A stretch of DNA of 64,000 bases, taken from Solirubrobacteraceae bacterium. GTDB lineage: Bacteria > Actinomycetota > Thermoleophilia > Solirubrobacterales > Solirubrobacteraceae. The stretch spans positions 1-64,000 of the forward strand of contig JADGPL010000008.1 of the NCBI GenBank assembly GCA_017882455.1, given 5' to 3'. Below the pieces are notes generated by a model. The model was not told where the DNA came from, made no database searches, and worked only from the letters and a program-made list of their open reading frames with translations. Shown here one piece after another: positions 24,799-33,546 of this stretch; position 1 is the stretch's first letter; each line of letters starts with the position of its first letter. A program made the translations under genes and the position numbers.

Positions 24799-26883
24799 TC
24801 AGGTGATCAGCGGGATGATCAGGATGGCCACGATGTTGGCGACCTTGATCATCGGGTTGATCGCCGGACCGGCGGTGTCCTTGAAGGGATCGCCGACCGT
24901 GTCGCCGGTGACCGAGGCCGCGTGGGCGTCGGAGCCCTTGCCGCCGAAGGCGCCGTCCTCGATGAGCTTCTTCGCGTTGTCCCAGGCGCCCCCTCCGGCC
25001 GTCATCATCACGGCGAAGAAGAAGCCCACCACGATCACGCCGATCAACAGGCCGCCGAGCGCCTGCTGGTCGATCAGCCCGACGATCAGCGTCAGCAGGA
25101 TCGGCAGCAGCGAGGGCAGGATCATCTCGCGCTGGGCGGTCTTCGTGACGATGTCCACGCAGGTCGCGTAGTCGGGCTCTTCGGTGTAGTCCATGATCCC
25201 GGGGTGCTCGCGGAACTGGCGGCGAACCTCCTCGACGACCGCACCGCCGGCACGACCGACGGCCTCGATCGACAGCGACGCGAACAGGCAGACCATCAGC
25301 CCGCCGAGCAGCAGCCCGATCAGCACCGGCGGTTCGTTGATCCCGAAGGAGATCGCGTGACCGACCTTGGCCTCGATTTCTTTCTGGAAGCCCGCGAACA
25401 GCACGACCGCGGCTAGCACCGCCGAGCCGATCGCGTAACCCTTGGTGACGGCCTTGGTCGTGTTCCCGACCGCGTCGAGGCGGTCGGTCACCTTGCGCAC
25501 GTCCTCCGGCAGGTCGGCCATCTCGGCGATGCCTCCCGCGTTGTCGGTGATCGGGCCGAAGGCGTCAAGCGCGACGATCAGCCCGGTCAGCGACAGCAGC
25601 CCCATCACGGCGACGCCGATCCCGTAGATCCCGGTGACCCCGCCGCCGGCGAGCTTCCACGCGCCGAGGATGCCGACCACGATCACGATCGCCGGCAGCG
25701 CCGTCGCCTGCAGGCCCGAGGAGAAGCCCTGGATGATGTTCGTCGCGTGTCCCGTTATCGACGCCTTGGCGGTCTTCTTCACCGGCGAGAAACGGGTCGA
25801 TGTGTAGTATTCGGTCAGTCCGAACAGCAGCGCCGTGACGGCGATCCCGATCAGCGAGCACAGGTACAGGTGCCACCATTTCGGGGTGTTGACGGCGCCG
25901 CCGACGATCGGGGCGGCCTTGAAGGTGAGGTTGCGCATCAGCCAGTAGGTGACCGGCGCGAAGGCCGCCGCGGCGAGCACTCCCGAGACGAGCAGGCCCT
26001 GCAGCAGCGCGCGCTCGACGTTGTCCGTTTTCGTGCGCACCGCGTAGGTGCCGATGATCGATGCGATGATCGCCACGCCGCCGATCACGAGCGGGAACAG
26101 CGCCACGCGCGTGGCCTCGTGGAAGGTCAGCACCCCGAGCAGGATCACCGCGACGGCGGTCACCGCGTAGGTCTCGAACAGGTCGGCCGCCATGCCGGCG
26201 CAGTCGCCGACGTTGTCGCCGACGTTGTCCGCGATCGTGGCCGGGTTGCGGGGGTCGTCCTCGGGGATGCCCGCCTCGACCTTGCCCACGAGGTCGGCCC
26301 CGACGTCTGCCGCCTTCGTGAAGATGCCTCCGCCGAGTCGCGCGAACACCGAGATCAGCGAGCCGCCGAAGCCGAGGCCGATCAGCGCGTCCACGGCCGT
26401 CTTGGGGCTGTCGCCGAAGAACGACGTGAGCGCGCCGTAGTAGCCGGCCACTCCGATCAGCGCGAGACCGACGACCAGCAGGCCCGTGGTCGCGCCGCCG
26501 CGGAAGGCCACCCGCAGCGCCGGTGTGACACCACTGCGCGCCGCCTCGGCCACGCGGGCGTTGGAGCGCACCGAGACGTTCATGCCGATGTAGCCCGTCG
26601 AGCCCGAGAGCAGACCGCCGATCGCGAAGCCGCCCGCCACCGCGATGTTCTGGATGAAGATCAGAGCGACGAACAGGACCGCGCCCACCACCGCGATCGT
26701 CGCGTACTGGCGGTTGAGGTATGCCCGGGCGCCCTGCTGGACGGCGAGCGAGATGCTCTGCATCTTCTCGTTGCCCGGCGAGAGCGCCAGCAGTGAGCGC
26801 GTGGTCAACAGGCCGTAGACCACGGCACAGGCCGCGCAAACAAGGGCGACGACGACCCCATGGTTCGTCAGAAAGCTGCTCAA
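24799..26883 (-). CDS. hppA: Membrane-bound proton-translocating pyrophosphatase
   Basis: A 694-residue membrane pyrophosphatase that pumps H+ on hydrolysing PPi. The family signature [23 protein letters not shown] is followed by [24 protein letters not shown] has Lys where K+-dependent enzymes have Ala, so by the Belogurov-Lahti rule this should be the K+-independent H+ pump. I chose TTG 26883 ([12 protein letters not shown]) because GGAGGA lies 7 nt upstream, while the longer ATG form adds 18 non-conserved residues. Confidence 0.95.
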   Translation of the reverse strand: MSSFLTNHGVVVALVCAACAVVYGLLTTRSLLALSPGNEKMQSISLAVQQGARAYLNRQYATIAVVGAVLFVALIFIQNIAVAGGFAIGGLLSGSTGYIGMNVSVRSNARVAEAARSGVTPALRVAFRGGATTGLLVVGLALIGVAGYYGALTSFFGDSPKTAVDALIGLGFGGSLISVFARLGGGIFTKAADVGADLVGKVEAGIPEDDPRNPATIADNVGDNVGDCAGMAADLFETYAVTAVAVILLGVLTFHEATRVALFPLVIGGVAIIASIIGTYAVRTKTDNVERALLQGLLVSGVLAAAAFAPVTYWLMRNLTFKAAPIVGGAVNTPKWWHLYLCSLIGIAVTALLFGLTEYYTSTRFSPVKKTAKASITGHATNIIQGFSSGLQATALPAIVIVVGILGAWKLAGGGVTGIYGIGVAVMGLLSLTGLIVALDAFGPITDNAGGIAEMADLPEDVRKVTDRLDAVGNTTKAVTKGYAIGSAVLAAVVLFAGFQKEIEAKVGHAISFGINEPPVLIGLLLGGLMVCLFASLSIEAVGRAGGAVVEEVRRQFREHPGIMDYTEEPDYATCVDIVTKTAQREMILPSLLPILLTLIVGLIDQQALGGLLIGVIVVGFFFAVMMTAGGGAWDNAKKLIEDGAFGGKGSDAHAASVTGDTVGDPFKDTAGPAINPMIKVANIVAILIIPLIT

Positions 26884-27001
26884 CAGAAATCCTCCGCGGT
26901 CTAGGTTGCGTGCCGCGCGAGGATGTGTCGCGCGCACATTTGACTCCCGGATCGCTCAGGACGAGCTCCTATCCGGTGCAAACGCGGGCCGAGTCTATCG
27001 T

Positions 27002-27037
27002 GCCGGCCGGCAGAGTGCCGGCCAGCGTTCGGCCGGC
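27002..27037 (-). terminator. GC-rich hairpin cluster after the DUF1844-like gene
   Basis: Nested copies of GCCGGCC/GGCCGGC (27002-27009, 27016-27023, 27030-27037) can form alternative hairpins just beyond the stop of the last gene of the tsa-to-DUF1844 run. There is no clear U-tract. Confidence 0.4.
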
Positions 27038-27047
27038 TCGCGCAGCC

Positions 27048-27584
27048 TCACCTGCCCGGGACCCACAGCCTGCCGCTCGCCTCAGCCGGTCCGGGACCCG
27101 GCCCGCGCTCGGCGTCCTCCGGCGGCTGGCCGGCGGGCGTGGCCGGCTTGGCACCCGGCGCCGGCGAGCCCTGTGGCGGCGCCTGCCCACCCGCGGGCGC
27201 AGTCTGGGTGGGAGCCTGCTGGATCTCGCGCGCGTAGGCCATCTGCAGGCGTGAGAGCGCGTCTCGCAGCGGTCCGAGCTCCTGGGGGATCCTGCGCTCG
27301 AGGATCTCGAGCAGCGCCCTGGCCCCGTCGATGGCGTCGCGCGCCTGCTCGAGGTCTCGCTGAGGGTCCGCCGCCGGCGAGCCGCCCGCCTCGCTGGGAG
27401 CACCGAGCCGTCGCGCCCCGATGTTCAAGAGCGAGACGGCCGCCTGGCCCATCATGTCGGTGCTGGTGATACGGCTCAGTTCCGCCTCGTAGGCTTCCCG
27501 CAGCTGCTGCTCGGTCGGCTCGCCCGGTCCCGCGCCCGCGGTCGCCGATTGCGCGTCCGGCCCTGCCGTGGCATCTGTGCTCAC
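27048..27584 (-). CDS. DUF1844-like acidic/Pro-rich protein
   Basis: A 178-residue protein. The core (about 20-110) reads LSRITSTDMMGQAAVSLLNIGARRLG then DLEQARDAIDGARALLEILE, the two-helix pattern I associate with DUF1844. The C-terminal 60 residues are Pro/Ala/Gly-rich and probably disordered. GTG 27584 overlaps the stop of the upstream ligase gene. Function unknown. Confidence 0.6.
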   Translation of the reverse strand: MSTDATAGPDAQSATAGAGPGEPTEQQLREAYEAELSRITSTDMMGQAAVSLLNIGARRLGAPSEAGGSPAADPQRDLEQARDAIDGARALLEILERRIPQELGPLRDALSRLQMAYAREIQQAPTQTAPAGGQAPPQGSPAPGAKPATPAGQPPEDAERGPGPGPAEASGRLWVPGR

Positions 27585-28729
27585 ACCGCCACCTCCTCGG
27601 AGTAGGTCTGTCTGGTCTCGTGCACCGACGCCGCGAAGACCTCCTCGCGGGTCGCGCCCGACTCGATCATTCGCCGCTGGCGCTGAGCGCCGTTGCGCTC
27701 GGGAAAGCTCAGGTCGATCCCGAGCTCGCCGCGCACCGGCGCGGTCCAGGCTCCCAGTCGATCGATCGCGCCCCGCGCCGGGTACTCCTCGCCGCGCTCC
27801 AGGTCGATCAGGCGGCCATCCATCCCGAAGCGGATCGCTCGCCACATGTTCTCCTCGATCAGGCGTCCGGGGAGATCGGCGTAAGGGACGCCCTCGTCGA
27901 CGTCACGGGCGGCCTGCGCCACACAGGCCACCATCAGCGCGGCCAGCGCATCGGACTCCTGCGCGGTGGCCTGGGCATCGCAGATGCGCACCTCCACCGT
28001 GCCGAAGCTGAAGTGCGGCCTGACCGACCACCAGACCTGGGTGAACTCGACGATCGAGTTGGTTCGCACCAGGAACTCGATGTACTCGCGGTAGGCCCGC
28101 CAGCCGCCGAACGTGTCCGGGACGCCGCAGCGGGGAAAGCTCTTGGTGAAGCTCTGGGTGCGCGCCGAGTGCAGGCCGCTGTCGCGACCGTCCAGATATG
28201 GCGAGTTGGCCGAGATCGCGAGCAGCAGCGGCAGCACCGGGCGCAGCCGGTCGCAGACGCGCACGGCGCGGTCGATGTCGCGCACGCCGAGGTGGACGTG
28301 GAGGCTGAAGGTGTTGTTGCGCCAGGCCACGTATTTGAGCCCCTCCTCGACGCGCCGGTAGTGCTCGGTGTCGATGATCGGCTGCTCGCGATAGTCGGCC
28401 CACGGGTGCGTTCCCGTCGCCCCCAGCGCCACGTCCTGGGAGTCGGCGAGCGCGAAGAAGGCGCGGCGACGCTCGCGCTGGCGAGCCAGGGCGTCCTCGA
28501 GATTGGCGCCGGTGCCGGAGATGATCTCGATCTCCGAGGAGATCAGCTCGCCTGCGATCGCCCCGTCGAGCCCCGGCCTGGTGGCGGCCAGGTCGCGGAG
28601 CTGCTCGAAGCGCGGCGCGAGTTCGAGCGTGTCCGGGCTCAGGATCGAGAACTCCTCCTCCACGCCGACCGTCAGGTCGGGTGCCTCGGCGAACGTCGCG
28701 GCAACTTGGTCTAGGTCCAGGCTGGTCAT
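27581..28729 (-). CDS. YbdK-type carboxylate-amine ligase (GCS2 family)
   Basis: A 382-residue ATP-dependent ligase of the glutamate-cysteine ligase 2 family. It begins LTVGVEEEFSILSPDT with the conserved EEE, continues with ELISSEIEIISGT and NNTFSLHVHLGVRD, and ends YSEEVAV. Members make gamma-glutamyl or related amide bonds; true GCL activity is not certain. It lies 67 bp downstream of rex, and the shared context with glutaredoxin and Rex fits a low-molecular-weight thiol role (inference). Confidence 0.88.
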   Translation of the reverse strand: MTSLDLDQVAATFAEAPDLTVGVEEEFSILSPDTLELAPRFEQLRDLAATRPGLDGAIAGELISSEIEIISGTGANLEDALARQRERRRAFFALADSQDVALGATGTHPWADYREQPIIDTEHYRRVEEGLKYVAWRNNTFSLHVHLGVRDIDRAVRVCDRLRPVLPLLLAISANSPYLDGRDSGLHSARTQSFTKSFPRCGVPDTFGGWRAYREYIEFLVRTNSIVEFTQVWWSVRPHFSFGTVEVRICDAQATAQESDALAALMVACVAQAARDVDEGVPYADLPGRLIEENMWRAIRFGMDGRLIDLERGEEYPARGAIDRLGAWTAPVRGELGIDLSFPERNGAQRQRRMIESGATREEVFAASVHETRQTYSEEVAV

Positions 28730-28796
28730 CTCGTGCGGGTGTGCGCTGCCGGTGTGCCGTGTCCAGTTTGACGCGCGTGCTGGCGTCCGGGGACCC

Positions 28797-29477
28797 TCAG
28801 GTCAGATAGAAGTACAGCGCGTAGAGCAGATCGACCGCGGGGCTCGAGGTGTGGACGGTCACCTCGGGGGGGACGTCGAGCAGGGACTCGGAGTAGTTGA
28901 AGATGATCTTCACGCCAGCCTCCACCAGCTCGTTGGCGAGACCCTGGGCGGCCAGCGTGGGCACCGCCAGCACGCCCACCACGATGTCCTCGTCCTCGAC
29001 CACCTGACGCAGCTCGGCGATGTGGCGGACCGCCTGGTTGCCGACCTGGGTGCCGACCTTCTCGGCGTCCGAGTCGAAGATCGCCACCACCCTGAAGCCG
29101 TGGTCGGCGAAGATTTCCGAGGAGGCGATCGCCTTGCCGAGATGGCCCGCGCCGATCAGGGCGATGTTGTGCTGGCCGGCGGTGCGCAGGATCTTGCGGA
29201 TCTGCGAGACGAGCGCCTCGACGTTGTAGCCGACGCCGCGCTTGCCGAACTTCCCGAAGCCCGAGAGATCGCGGCGGATCTGCGTCGAGTTGACATGGGT
29301 GTAGTCGGAGAGCTCCTGCGAGGAGATCGTCTCCTTACCCATCTTCTTGGCCTGGGTGAGGACCTGCAGGTAGCGCGACAGGCGCGCGGCCACGCCGAGG
29401 GACAGGCGCTCGCTGGAGGGCCCGGCCCCGTCGCGGTCGGCCTCCATGGCGCTCGACGTCGGTTCTCCGTAGCTCAC
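28797..29477 (-). CDS. rex: Redox-sensing transcriptional repressor Rex
   Basis: A 226-residue repressor that senses NADH/NAD+ and controls respiratory and fermentation genes. The winged helix (about 25-90) holds ISSQELSDYTHVNSTQIRRDLSGFGKFGKRGVGY. The Rossmann domain begins NIALIGAGHLGKAIA and ends LLYALYFYLT. GTG 29477 overlaps the glutaredoxin stop; ATG at residue 11 is a possible alternative. No obvious Rex operator (TTGTGAA-type) is visible directly upstream. Confidence 0.94.
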   Translation of the reverse strand: MSYGEPTSSAMEADRDGAGPSSERLSLGVAARLSRYLQVLTQAKKMGKETISSQELSDYTHVNSTQIRRDLSGFGKFGKRGVGYNVEALVSQIRKILRTAGQHNIALIGAGHLGKAIASSEIFADHGFRVVAIFDSDAEKVGTQVGNQAVRHIAELRQVVEDEDIVVGVLAVPTLAAQGLANELVEAGVKIIFNYSESLLDVPPEVTVHTSSPAVDLLYALYFYLT

Positions 29478-29716
29478 CGTCGTGACTCTAGACGCTCGCG
29501 CACGAGCGCCTCCTCGACGAAGTACTCACAGAGCTCCTCCCCATCCAGGTCAACCACCGGAATTCGCTCGAAATAAGCGCGATGGAGCGCCTCGTCATCG
29601 GATATGTCCCGCTCTACGAGCTCGAAGGCGAACTCGCCCTGCAAAGCCTGCAACACCACGAGCGCCTCCTCGCACAGGTGGCATCCGGGCTTTGAGTACA
29701 CGGTGACCTGGCTCAT
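29474..29716 (-). CDS. Glutaredoxin-like protein (DUF836 type)
   Basis: An 80-residue thioredoxin-fold protein: VTVYSKPGCHLCEEALVVL with a C-x2-C active site (CHLC), then IPVVDLDG with the cis-Pro. The start ATG 29716 overlaps the tsaD stop and its own stop overlaps rex. A thiol exchange protein translated together with the NADH sensor Rex is a suggestive arrangement. Confidence 0.85.
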   Translation of the reverse strand: MSQVTVYSKPGCHLCEEALVVLQALQGEFAFELVERDISDDEALHRAYFERIPVVDLDGEELCEYFVEEALVRERLESRR

Positions 29717-30777
29717 CGGCGCGATTCGCCCGTCGCGTAGGCATCGAGCGCGAGGTAGTCGGGGTAGGGCAGGCGCTCGCCGAAGCGCGCGGCGCTCGCG
29801 ATCATCGCGGCATTGTCGGTGCACAGCCGCCGGGCGGGCACGTGCAGCGCCACCCCGAGCTCGCCCAGACGCCGGCGCAGCTCGCCGTTGGCGGCAACGC
29901 CTCCACCGACCGCCAGGCGCGTGATCCCGGTGCGCTCGAGCGCCCGCTCGGCGCGCAGGATCAGGCTGTCCACGATCGCTGCCTGGTAGGAGGCCGCCAG
30001 ATCGCTGGCCCGGGCCCCCGCCTGCGCCTCGGGGAGGTCTCGCAACGTGTAGAGCAGCGCGGTCTTCAGGCCGGCGAAGGAGAAGTCCAGGCTCTGGGCG
30101 AAGGCCTTGCGACGCGCTCCGCGCCCTCCACGCGCCGTCTCGGCGGCGGATCCCGGGAAGGCGAAGGCCCTGGGGTCGCCATCGGCCGCCAGACGCTCGA
30201 GCGCGGCGCCGCCCGGATAGCCCAGGCCGAGCATGCGCGCCCCCTTGTCGAACGCCTCGCCGGCGGCATCGTCGAGTGTGCGTCCGAGCACCTCGAAGCC
30301 GTCGTGCCCGGTGACGTGCCCGAGCAGCGTGTGCCCGCCGCTGGCGATCAGGCAGAGGAACGGCGGCTCGAACGGCTCCGCGCCCACCGAGCCGTTCGAG
30401 CCCCCATCGGCCACCCTCAGGAAGTTGGCGGCCACGTGTCCCTGCAGGTGATCGACGGGCGCGAATGGAAGCTCGCGAGCGGCCGCCAGCGCCTTGGCGG
30501 TGGAGAGCCCGACGAGCAGCGCCCCCACGAGCCCGGGCCCCTGGGTGGCCGCGACGAGCTCCACCTCCTCGAGCGTCGCACCGGCGTCCTCGAGCGCGCG
30601 CTCGACCACCAGGTTCACGATCTCCAGGTGCTGGCGCGAGGCGATCTCGGGCACCACCCCGCCGAAGCGCCCATGGGCCTCCTGGGAGGAGATCACGTTC
30701 GAGCGCATGCGCCCGTCGAAGTCCACCACCGCCGCGCACGTGTCGTCGCAGCTGCTCTCCAGGGCCAGGACCGTCAT
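29713..30777 (-). CDS. tsaD: tRNA N6-adenosine threonylcarbamoyltransferase TsaD
   Basis: A 354-residue ASKHA-fold enzyme that transfers threonylcarbamoyl to A37 of ANN-decoding tRNAs, working with TsaB and TsaE. Visible: LALESSCDDTCAAVV at the N-terminus, HGRFGGVVPEIASRQH, the metal-binding HLQGHVAANF, and GGGVAANGELRRRL. An extra GGSNGS loop follows the metal site. ATG 30777 is chosen because MTVLALESSCDD is the family start and it overlaps the rimI stop. Confidence 0.96.
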   Translation of the reverse strand: MTVLALESSCDDTCAAVVDFDGRMRSNVISSQEAHGRFGGVVPEIASRQHLEIVNLVVERALEDAGATLEEVELVAATQGPGLVGALLVGLSTAKALAAARELPFAPVDHLQGHVAANFLRVADGGSNGSVGAEPFEPPFLCLIASGGHTLLGHVTGHDGFEVLGRTLDDAAGEAFDKGARMLGLGYPGGAALERLAADGDPRAFAFPGSAAETARGGRGARRKAFAQSLDFSFAGLKTALLYTLRDLPEAQAGARASDLAASYQAAIVDSLILRAERALERTGITRLAVGGGVAANGELRRRLGELGVALHVPARRLCTDNAAMIASAARFGERLPYPDYLALDAYATGESRR

Positions 30778-31301
30778 ACCGGGCCGGGGTTCGGCACGTC
30801 GTCGAGCGACCCCGCAAGCGTCGCCGGGGTCCGCCACATCACGAGCGCGTCCTCACCGTTGTCCTGGTAGTAGCGGCGGCGCATGCCCGCGGCGCGAAAG
30901 CCCTCGCGCTCATACAGGTGGACGGCCACGTGGTTGGATGGACGCACCTCGAGCGTGAAGCGAGCACGGGGGTCGCCGACCTGACGGTAGAGCTCGGCCA
31001 GCATCGCCGAGGCAAGCCCCCTGCGCTGCTGATCGACGTCCACGGCCACGTTCATCACGTGCCAGACCGTGTCGTAGCGCGAGCAGATCAGGTAGCCGAC
31101 GAGGCGCTCCCCCGAGACCGCGGCCAGGCAGATGCCCGACTGCTTGGAGAGCTCGAGCACGAACATCGCAAGCGACCACGGCGTCGGGAAGACCCGGCGC
31201 TCGATCGCGGTCACCTGCGGCAGGTCGGGATAGCTCAGCCGGCGAATGGTCGGGGCGGGCGAGCGCTCCACTCCCTCCTGGGCGGCTCCTCGCTCGCTCA
31301 T
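30774..31301 (-). CDS. rimI: Ribosomal protein S18 alanine N-acetyltransferase RimI
   Basis: A 175-residue GNAT acetyltransferase. The acetyl-CoA loop reads DQQRRGLASAMLAEL, preceded by VWHVMNVAVDVD and followed by FTLEVRPSNHVAVHLYEREGF and the C-terminal YYQDNGEDALVMW, as in RimI. It sits between tsaB and tsaD with ATGA overlaps on both sides, the common bacterial order. Confidence 0.93.
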   Translation of the reverse strand: MSERGAAQEGVERSPAPTIRRLSYPDLPQVTAIERRVFPTPWSLAMFVLELSKQSGICLAAVSGERLVGYLICSRYDTVWHVMNVAVDVDQQRRGLASAMLAELYRQVGDPRARFTLEVRPSNHVAVHLYEREGFRAAGMRRRYYQDNGEDALVMWRTPATLAGSLDDVPNPGPV

Positions 31302-32068
31302 CTCGGAGGATCCTCGCCCGCTCCGACGCCCCGCAGGGCCAGCTCGGCATCGGGGCGACGGCGGTAGTCGGGCAGAACCGACTGATAGCCCCCGCCAGCC
31401 GGCGCATCGGCTCCCAGCGCGCAGACGGCCGCGGCGCTCACACGGTGGAGGGGCGAGTCCTCGCTCGGCACGTGGACGTCGCCGGCGTCGAGCTCGGCGC
31501 GGTAACGGATGGCTCCGTCGCCCACCGCGAGCCAGTCCGGCACCCGCACGCCGATCTCCTCCTGCGCTCGCGCGAGCAGCTCCGGCAGGAGCGCGGGCGC
31601 CACGGCCACCGGCGCGAGCACCTCGCGGAGCGAGCCGGGCTCGCGGGCTCGATAGGCGGCCGCGAACACCTCGCCACGGCGAGCGTCGATAACCGCCAGG
31701 ATCCACTCGCCCGCCGAGGTGTCCGTGCCAGCCTCAGCTGCGACGAGCGCACCGTGCGCGAGCGCCCGCAGGCTCGAGACGCTCACGAGCTCCACACCGA
31801 GCGACTGCGCGAGGCCACGCGCGGTCGCGATCCCCACGCGCAGGCCCGTGAAGGTCCCAGGGCCCGCGCCCACGGCGATCCGCTCGATCTCGCGCCAGCC
31901 GACGCCCTCCTCGTCGAGCAGCTCGCGGGCGAGTCCCAACAGCCTGGTCGCATGCCCGGGGTGCTCTCCCGGGCGGGGGTCGTCGCGAGCTTCGCTCGTG
32001 CGCCCGTCGGCCAGGCGCAGGGCGGCCGCGCTCGACGGGGTGGCGGTGTCGAGGCCGAGGACGATCAT
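31298..32068 (-). CDS. tsaB: tRNA threonylcarbamoyladenosine biosynthesis protein TsaB
   Basis: A 256-residue non-catalytic partner of TsaD. It begins VLGLDTATPSSAAALR and carries the hallmark GAGPGTFTGLRVGIATARGLAQ near residue 70 and VIDARRGEVFAA. The C-terminal third is longer than in E. coli and ends in an Arg/Asp-rich stretch (LPDYRRRPDAE), as often seen in actinobacteria. Overlaps both neighbours by 4 bp. Confidence 0.94.
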   Translation of the reverse strand: MIVLGLDTATPSSAAALRLADGRTSEARDDPRPGEHPGHATRLLGLARELLDEEGVGWREIERIAVGAGPGTFTGLRVGIATARGLAQSLGVELVSVSSLRALAHGALVAAEAGTDTSAGEWILAVIDARRGEVFAAAYRAREPGSLREVLAPVAVAPALLPELLARAQEEIGVRVPDWLAVGDGAIRYRAELDAGDVHVPSEDSPLHRVSAAAVCALGADAPAGGGYQSVLPDYRRRPDAELALRGVGAGEDPPR

Positions 32069-32520
32069 CGGGTGCCTGCTCCCGGGAGGCTCGCGACGAG
32101 CTCCTCGACCTCGATCAGTCGGCGGTCTGCGCCGCGGTGGCTGAGGGTGACCCGCAAGCGGGCGCCGGCCAGCTCGGGTGCGCCCTCCTGCGGCCACTCC
32201 ACGAACGCGATGCGACCCGGCCCGATGTAGTCGTCCAACAGCTCCGGCTGCTCGTGCTCGAGGCCGGCGAGACGGTAGAGGTCCAGGTGCGAGACACCCA
32301 GGCCGGCGGTCCGGTAGCGGTGACCCAAGCTGAAGGTCGGACTGGTCACCGGGTCGCTGACCCCGAGCGCGCGGGCGGCACCGCGCACCAGCGTGGTCTT
32401 GCCCGACCCTAGCTCGCCGCACACGAGAACCACGTCACCACCGCCGAGAATCCCGGCCAACTCCGCGCCGAGCGATTCCGTCTCGGCGGGACCGGCGGTC
32501 TCGACGCTGCGCAGGGCCAC
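32065..32520 (-). CDS. tsaE: tRNA threonylcarbamoyladenosine biosynthesis ATPase TsaE
   Basis: A 151-residue P-loop ATPase driving the TsaB-TsaD complex. Walker A is [14 protein letters not shown], followed by [16 protein letters not shown] and FVEWPQ, all family landmarks. GTG 32520 is the start. It is the first gene of a run (tsaE-tsaB-rimI-tsaD-grx-rex) that continues to the ligase and DUF1844-like genes. Confidence 0.95.
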   Translation of the reverse strand: MALRSVETAGPAETESLGAELAGILGGGDVVLVCGELGSGKTTLVRGAARALGVSDPVTSPTFSLGHRYRTAGLGVSHLDLYRLAGLEHEQPELLDDYIGPGRIAFVEWPQEGAPELAGARLRVTLSHRGADRRLIEVEELVASLPGAGTR

Positions 32521-32577
32521 CCCGAGACTCTAAAGCCTGCCCGTCCGCTTGCCGGGAACGACCCGAGTCATTAAAGA

Positions 32578-32612
32578 GACCGGCCCGCGGGAGAATGGAA
32601 CGCGGGCCGGTC
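32578..32612. terminator. Bidirectional terminator between udg and tsaE
   Basis: Perfect 12-bp arms GACCGGCCCGCG (32578-32589) and CGCGGGCCGGTC (32601-32612) with an 11-nt loop. The minus-strand transcript continues TCTTTAATG, the plus strand GTTTACTC. It ends the UDG transcript 155 bp beyond its stop. The gap 32613-32766 holds an interrupted repeat TGGACA-CT-TGTCCA but no gene I can support. Confidence 0.75.
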
Positions 32613-32766
32613 GTTTACTCCTGGAGGGATGGAGACAGGACCTGTATCGGCAGCGCCTTCAGCCGACTTTAGGGCCTGGACTCGAGTATTTCGACCTTTC
32701 TCGAGAAAGTCCCCCTTTGCAGGGATTTCAGGCGTGGACACTTGTCCAGAATGCGTCCAGAGGCGG

Positions 32767-33492
32767 CTAGAAGAGGCCGAGCTGGTCGGCCTCGGCGGAC
32801 TCCTGCGCGGCCTGCGGCGAGGGCTCGGCCAGGGCCGGTGGCGGCTCTGCGAAGTCCTGCACGGGCGGCTGCTCGGGCGCCCCCATCGCGAGCAGCTCTG
32901 GCAGCCGAGAGAAGTCCTCGCGCAGGGTCTCGAGCATCCGCGGCGTGTACAGCGCCGCCGCCGGATGGTAGATCGGATACAGGCGCACCGCGCGTGCTCC
33001 CAGCACCAGCACCTCGGGCTGGCCGTGCAGGCGCGTGATCCCGGTGGGGTCGCCCCGCAGGAGCTTGGTCGAGAAGTTGCCGAGAGTGCAGATCACGCTC
33101 GGCTCGATCAGCTCGACCTGGCGCAGCAGGTACTCGTGGCAGTTCTCGATCTCCACCGGCAGGGGATCGCGGTTGCCGGGAGGGCGGCACTTCAAAGTAT
33201 TCGCAATAAACACCTGTGTACGCTGAAGCCCAATCTCTTCGAGGAGCTTCTCGAGCAGTTTCCCCGCCCGCCCTACGAACGGGATCCCCTGCTCGTCCTC
33301 GCTCGCACCGGGCGCCTCGCCGATGAACATCAGATCCGCGTCCGCATTGCCGGCGCCGAAGACCACCGTCCTGCGCGTGGCCGCGAGCTCCGGGCAGCGA
33401 ACGCAGCCGCGCGCCTGGGTGAGCACCTCCTTCAGCGCCTCGCGCCGCGCCGGGGCCGATCGCTCGCTCTGCTCTGCAGCCACGTCGCGCAT
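32767..33492 (-). CDS. udg: Uracil-DNA glycosylase, family 4 (Fe-S)
   Basis: A 241-residue base-excision repair enzyme. Iron-sulfur ligands are C-x2-C (GCVRCPEL) and C-x16-C ([10 protein letters not shown] to ENCHEY). Catalytic motifs are [14 protein letters not shown] and YPIYHPAA. The C-terminus is acidic and Pro-rich and ends QLGLF, matching the QLxLF beta-clamp binding motif, so recruitment to the replication clamp is likely. Confidence 0.93.
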   Translation of the reverse strand: MRDVAAEQSERSAPARREALKEVLTQARGCVRCPELAATRRTVVFGAGNADADLMFIGEAPGASEDEQGIPFVGRAGKLLEKLLEEIGLQRTQVFIANTLKCRPPGNRDPLPVEIENCHEYLLRQVELIEPSVICTLGNFSTKLLRGDPTGITRLHGQPEVLVLGARAVRLYPIYHPAAALYTPRMLETLREDFSRLPELLAMGAPEQPPVQDFAEPPPALAEPSPQAAQESAEADQLGLF

Positions 33493-33546
33493 GCTAGTTC
33501 CCCTGGCCCGTGGGCGCAGACGGCGTCGGTGAGCGATGATCCGGCG

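Noticed and set aside
32613-32766. Possible short gene or recombinase remnant after the UDG gene
   Set aside because: Contains an interrupted repeat TGGACA-CT-TGTCCA and some protein-like frames, but no start, motif or length to support a gene.
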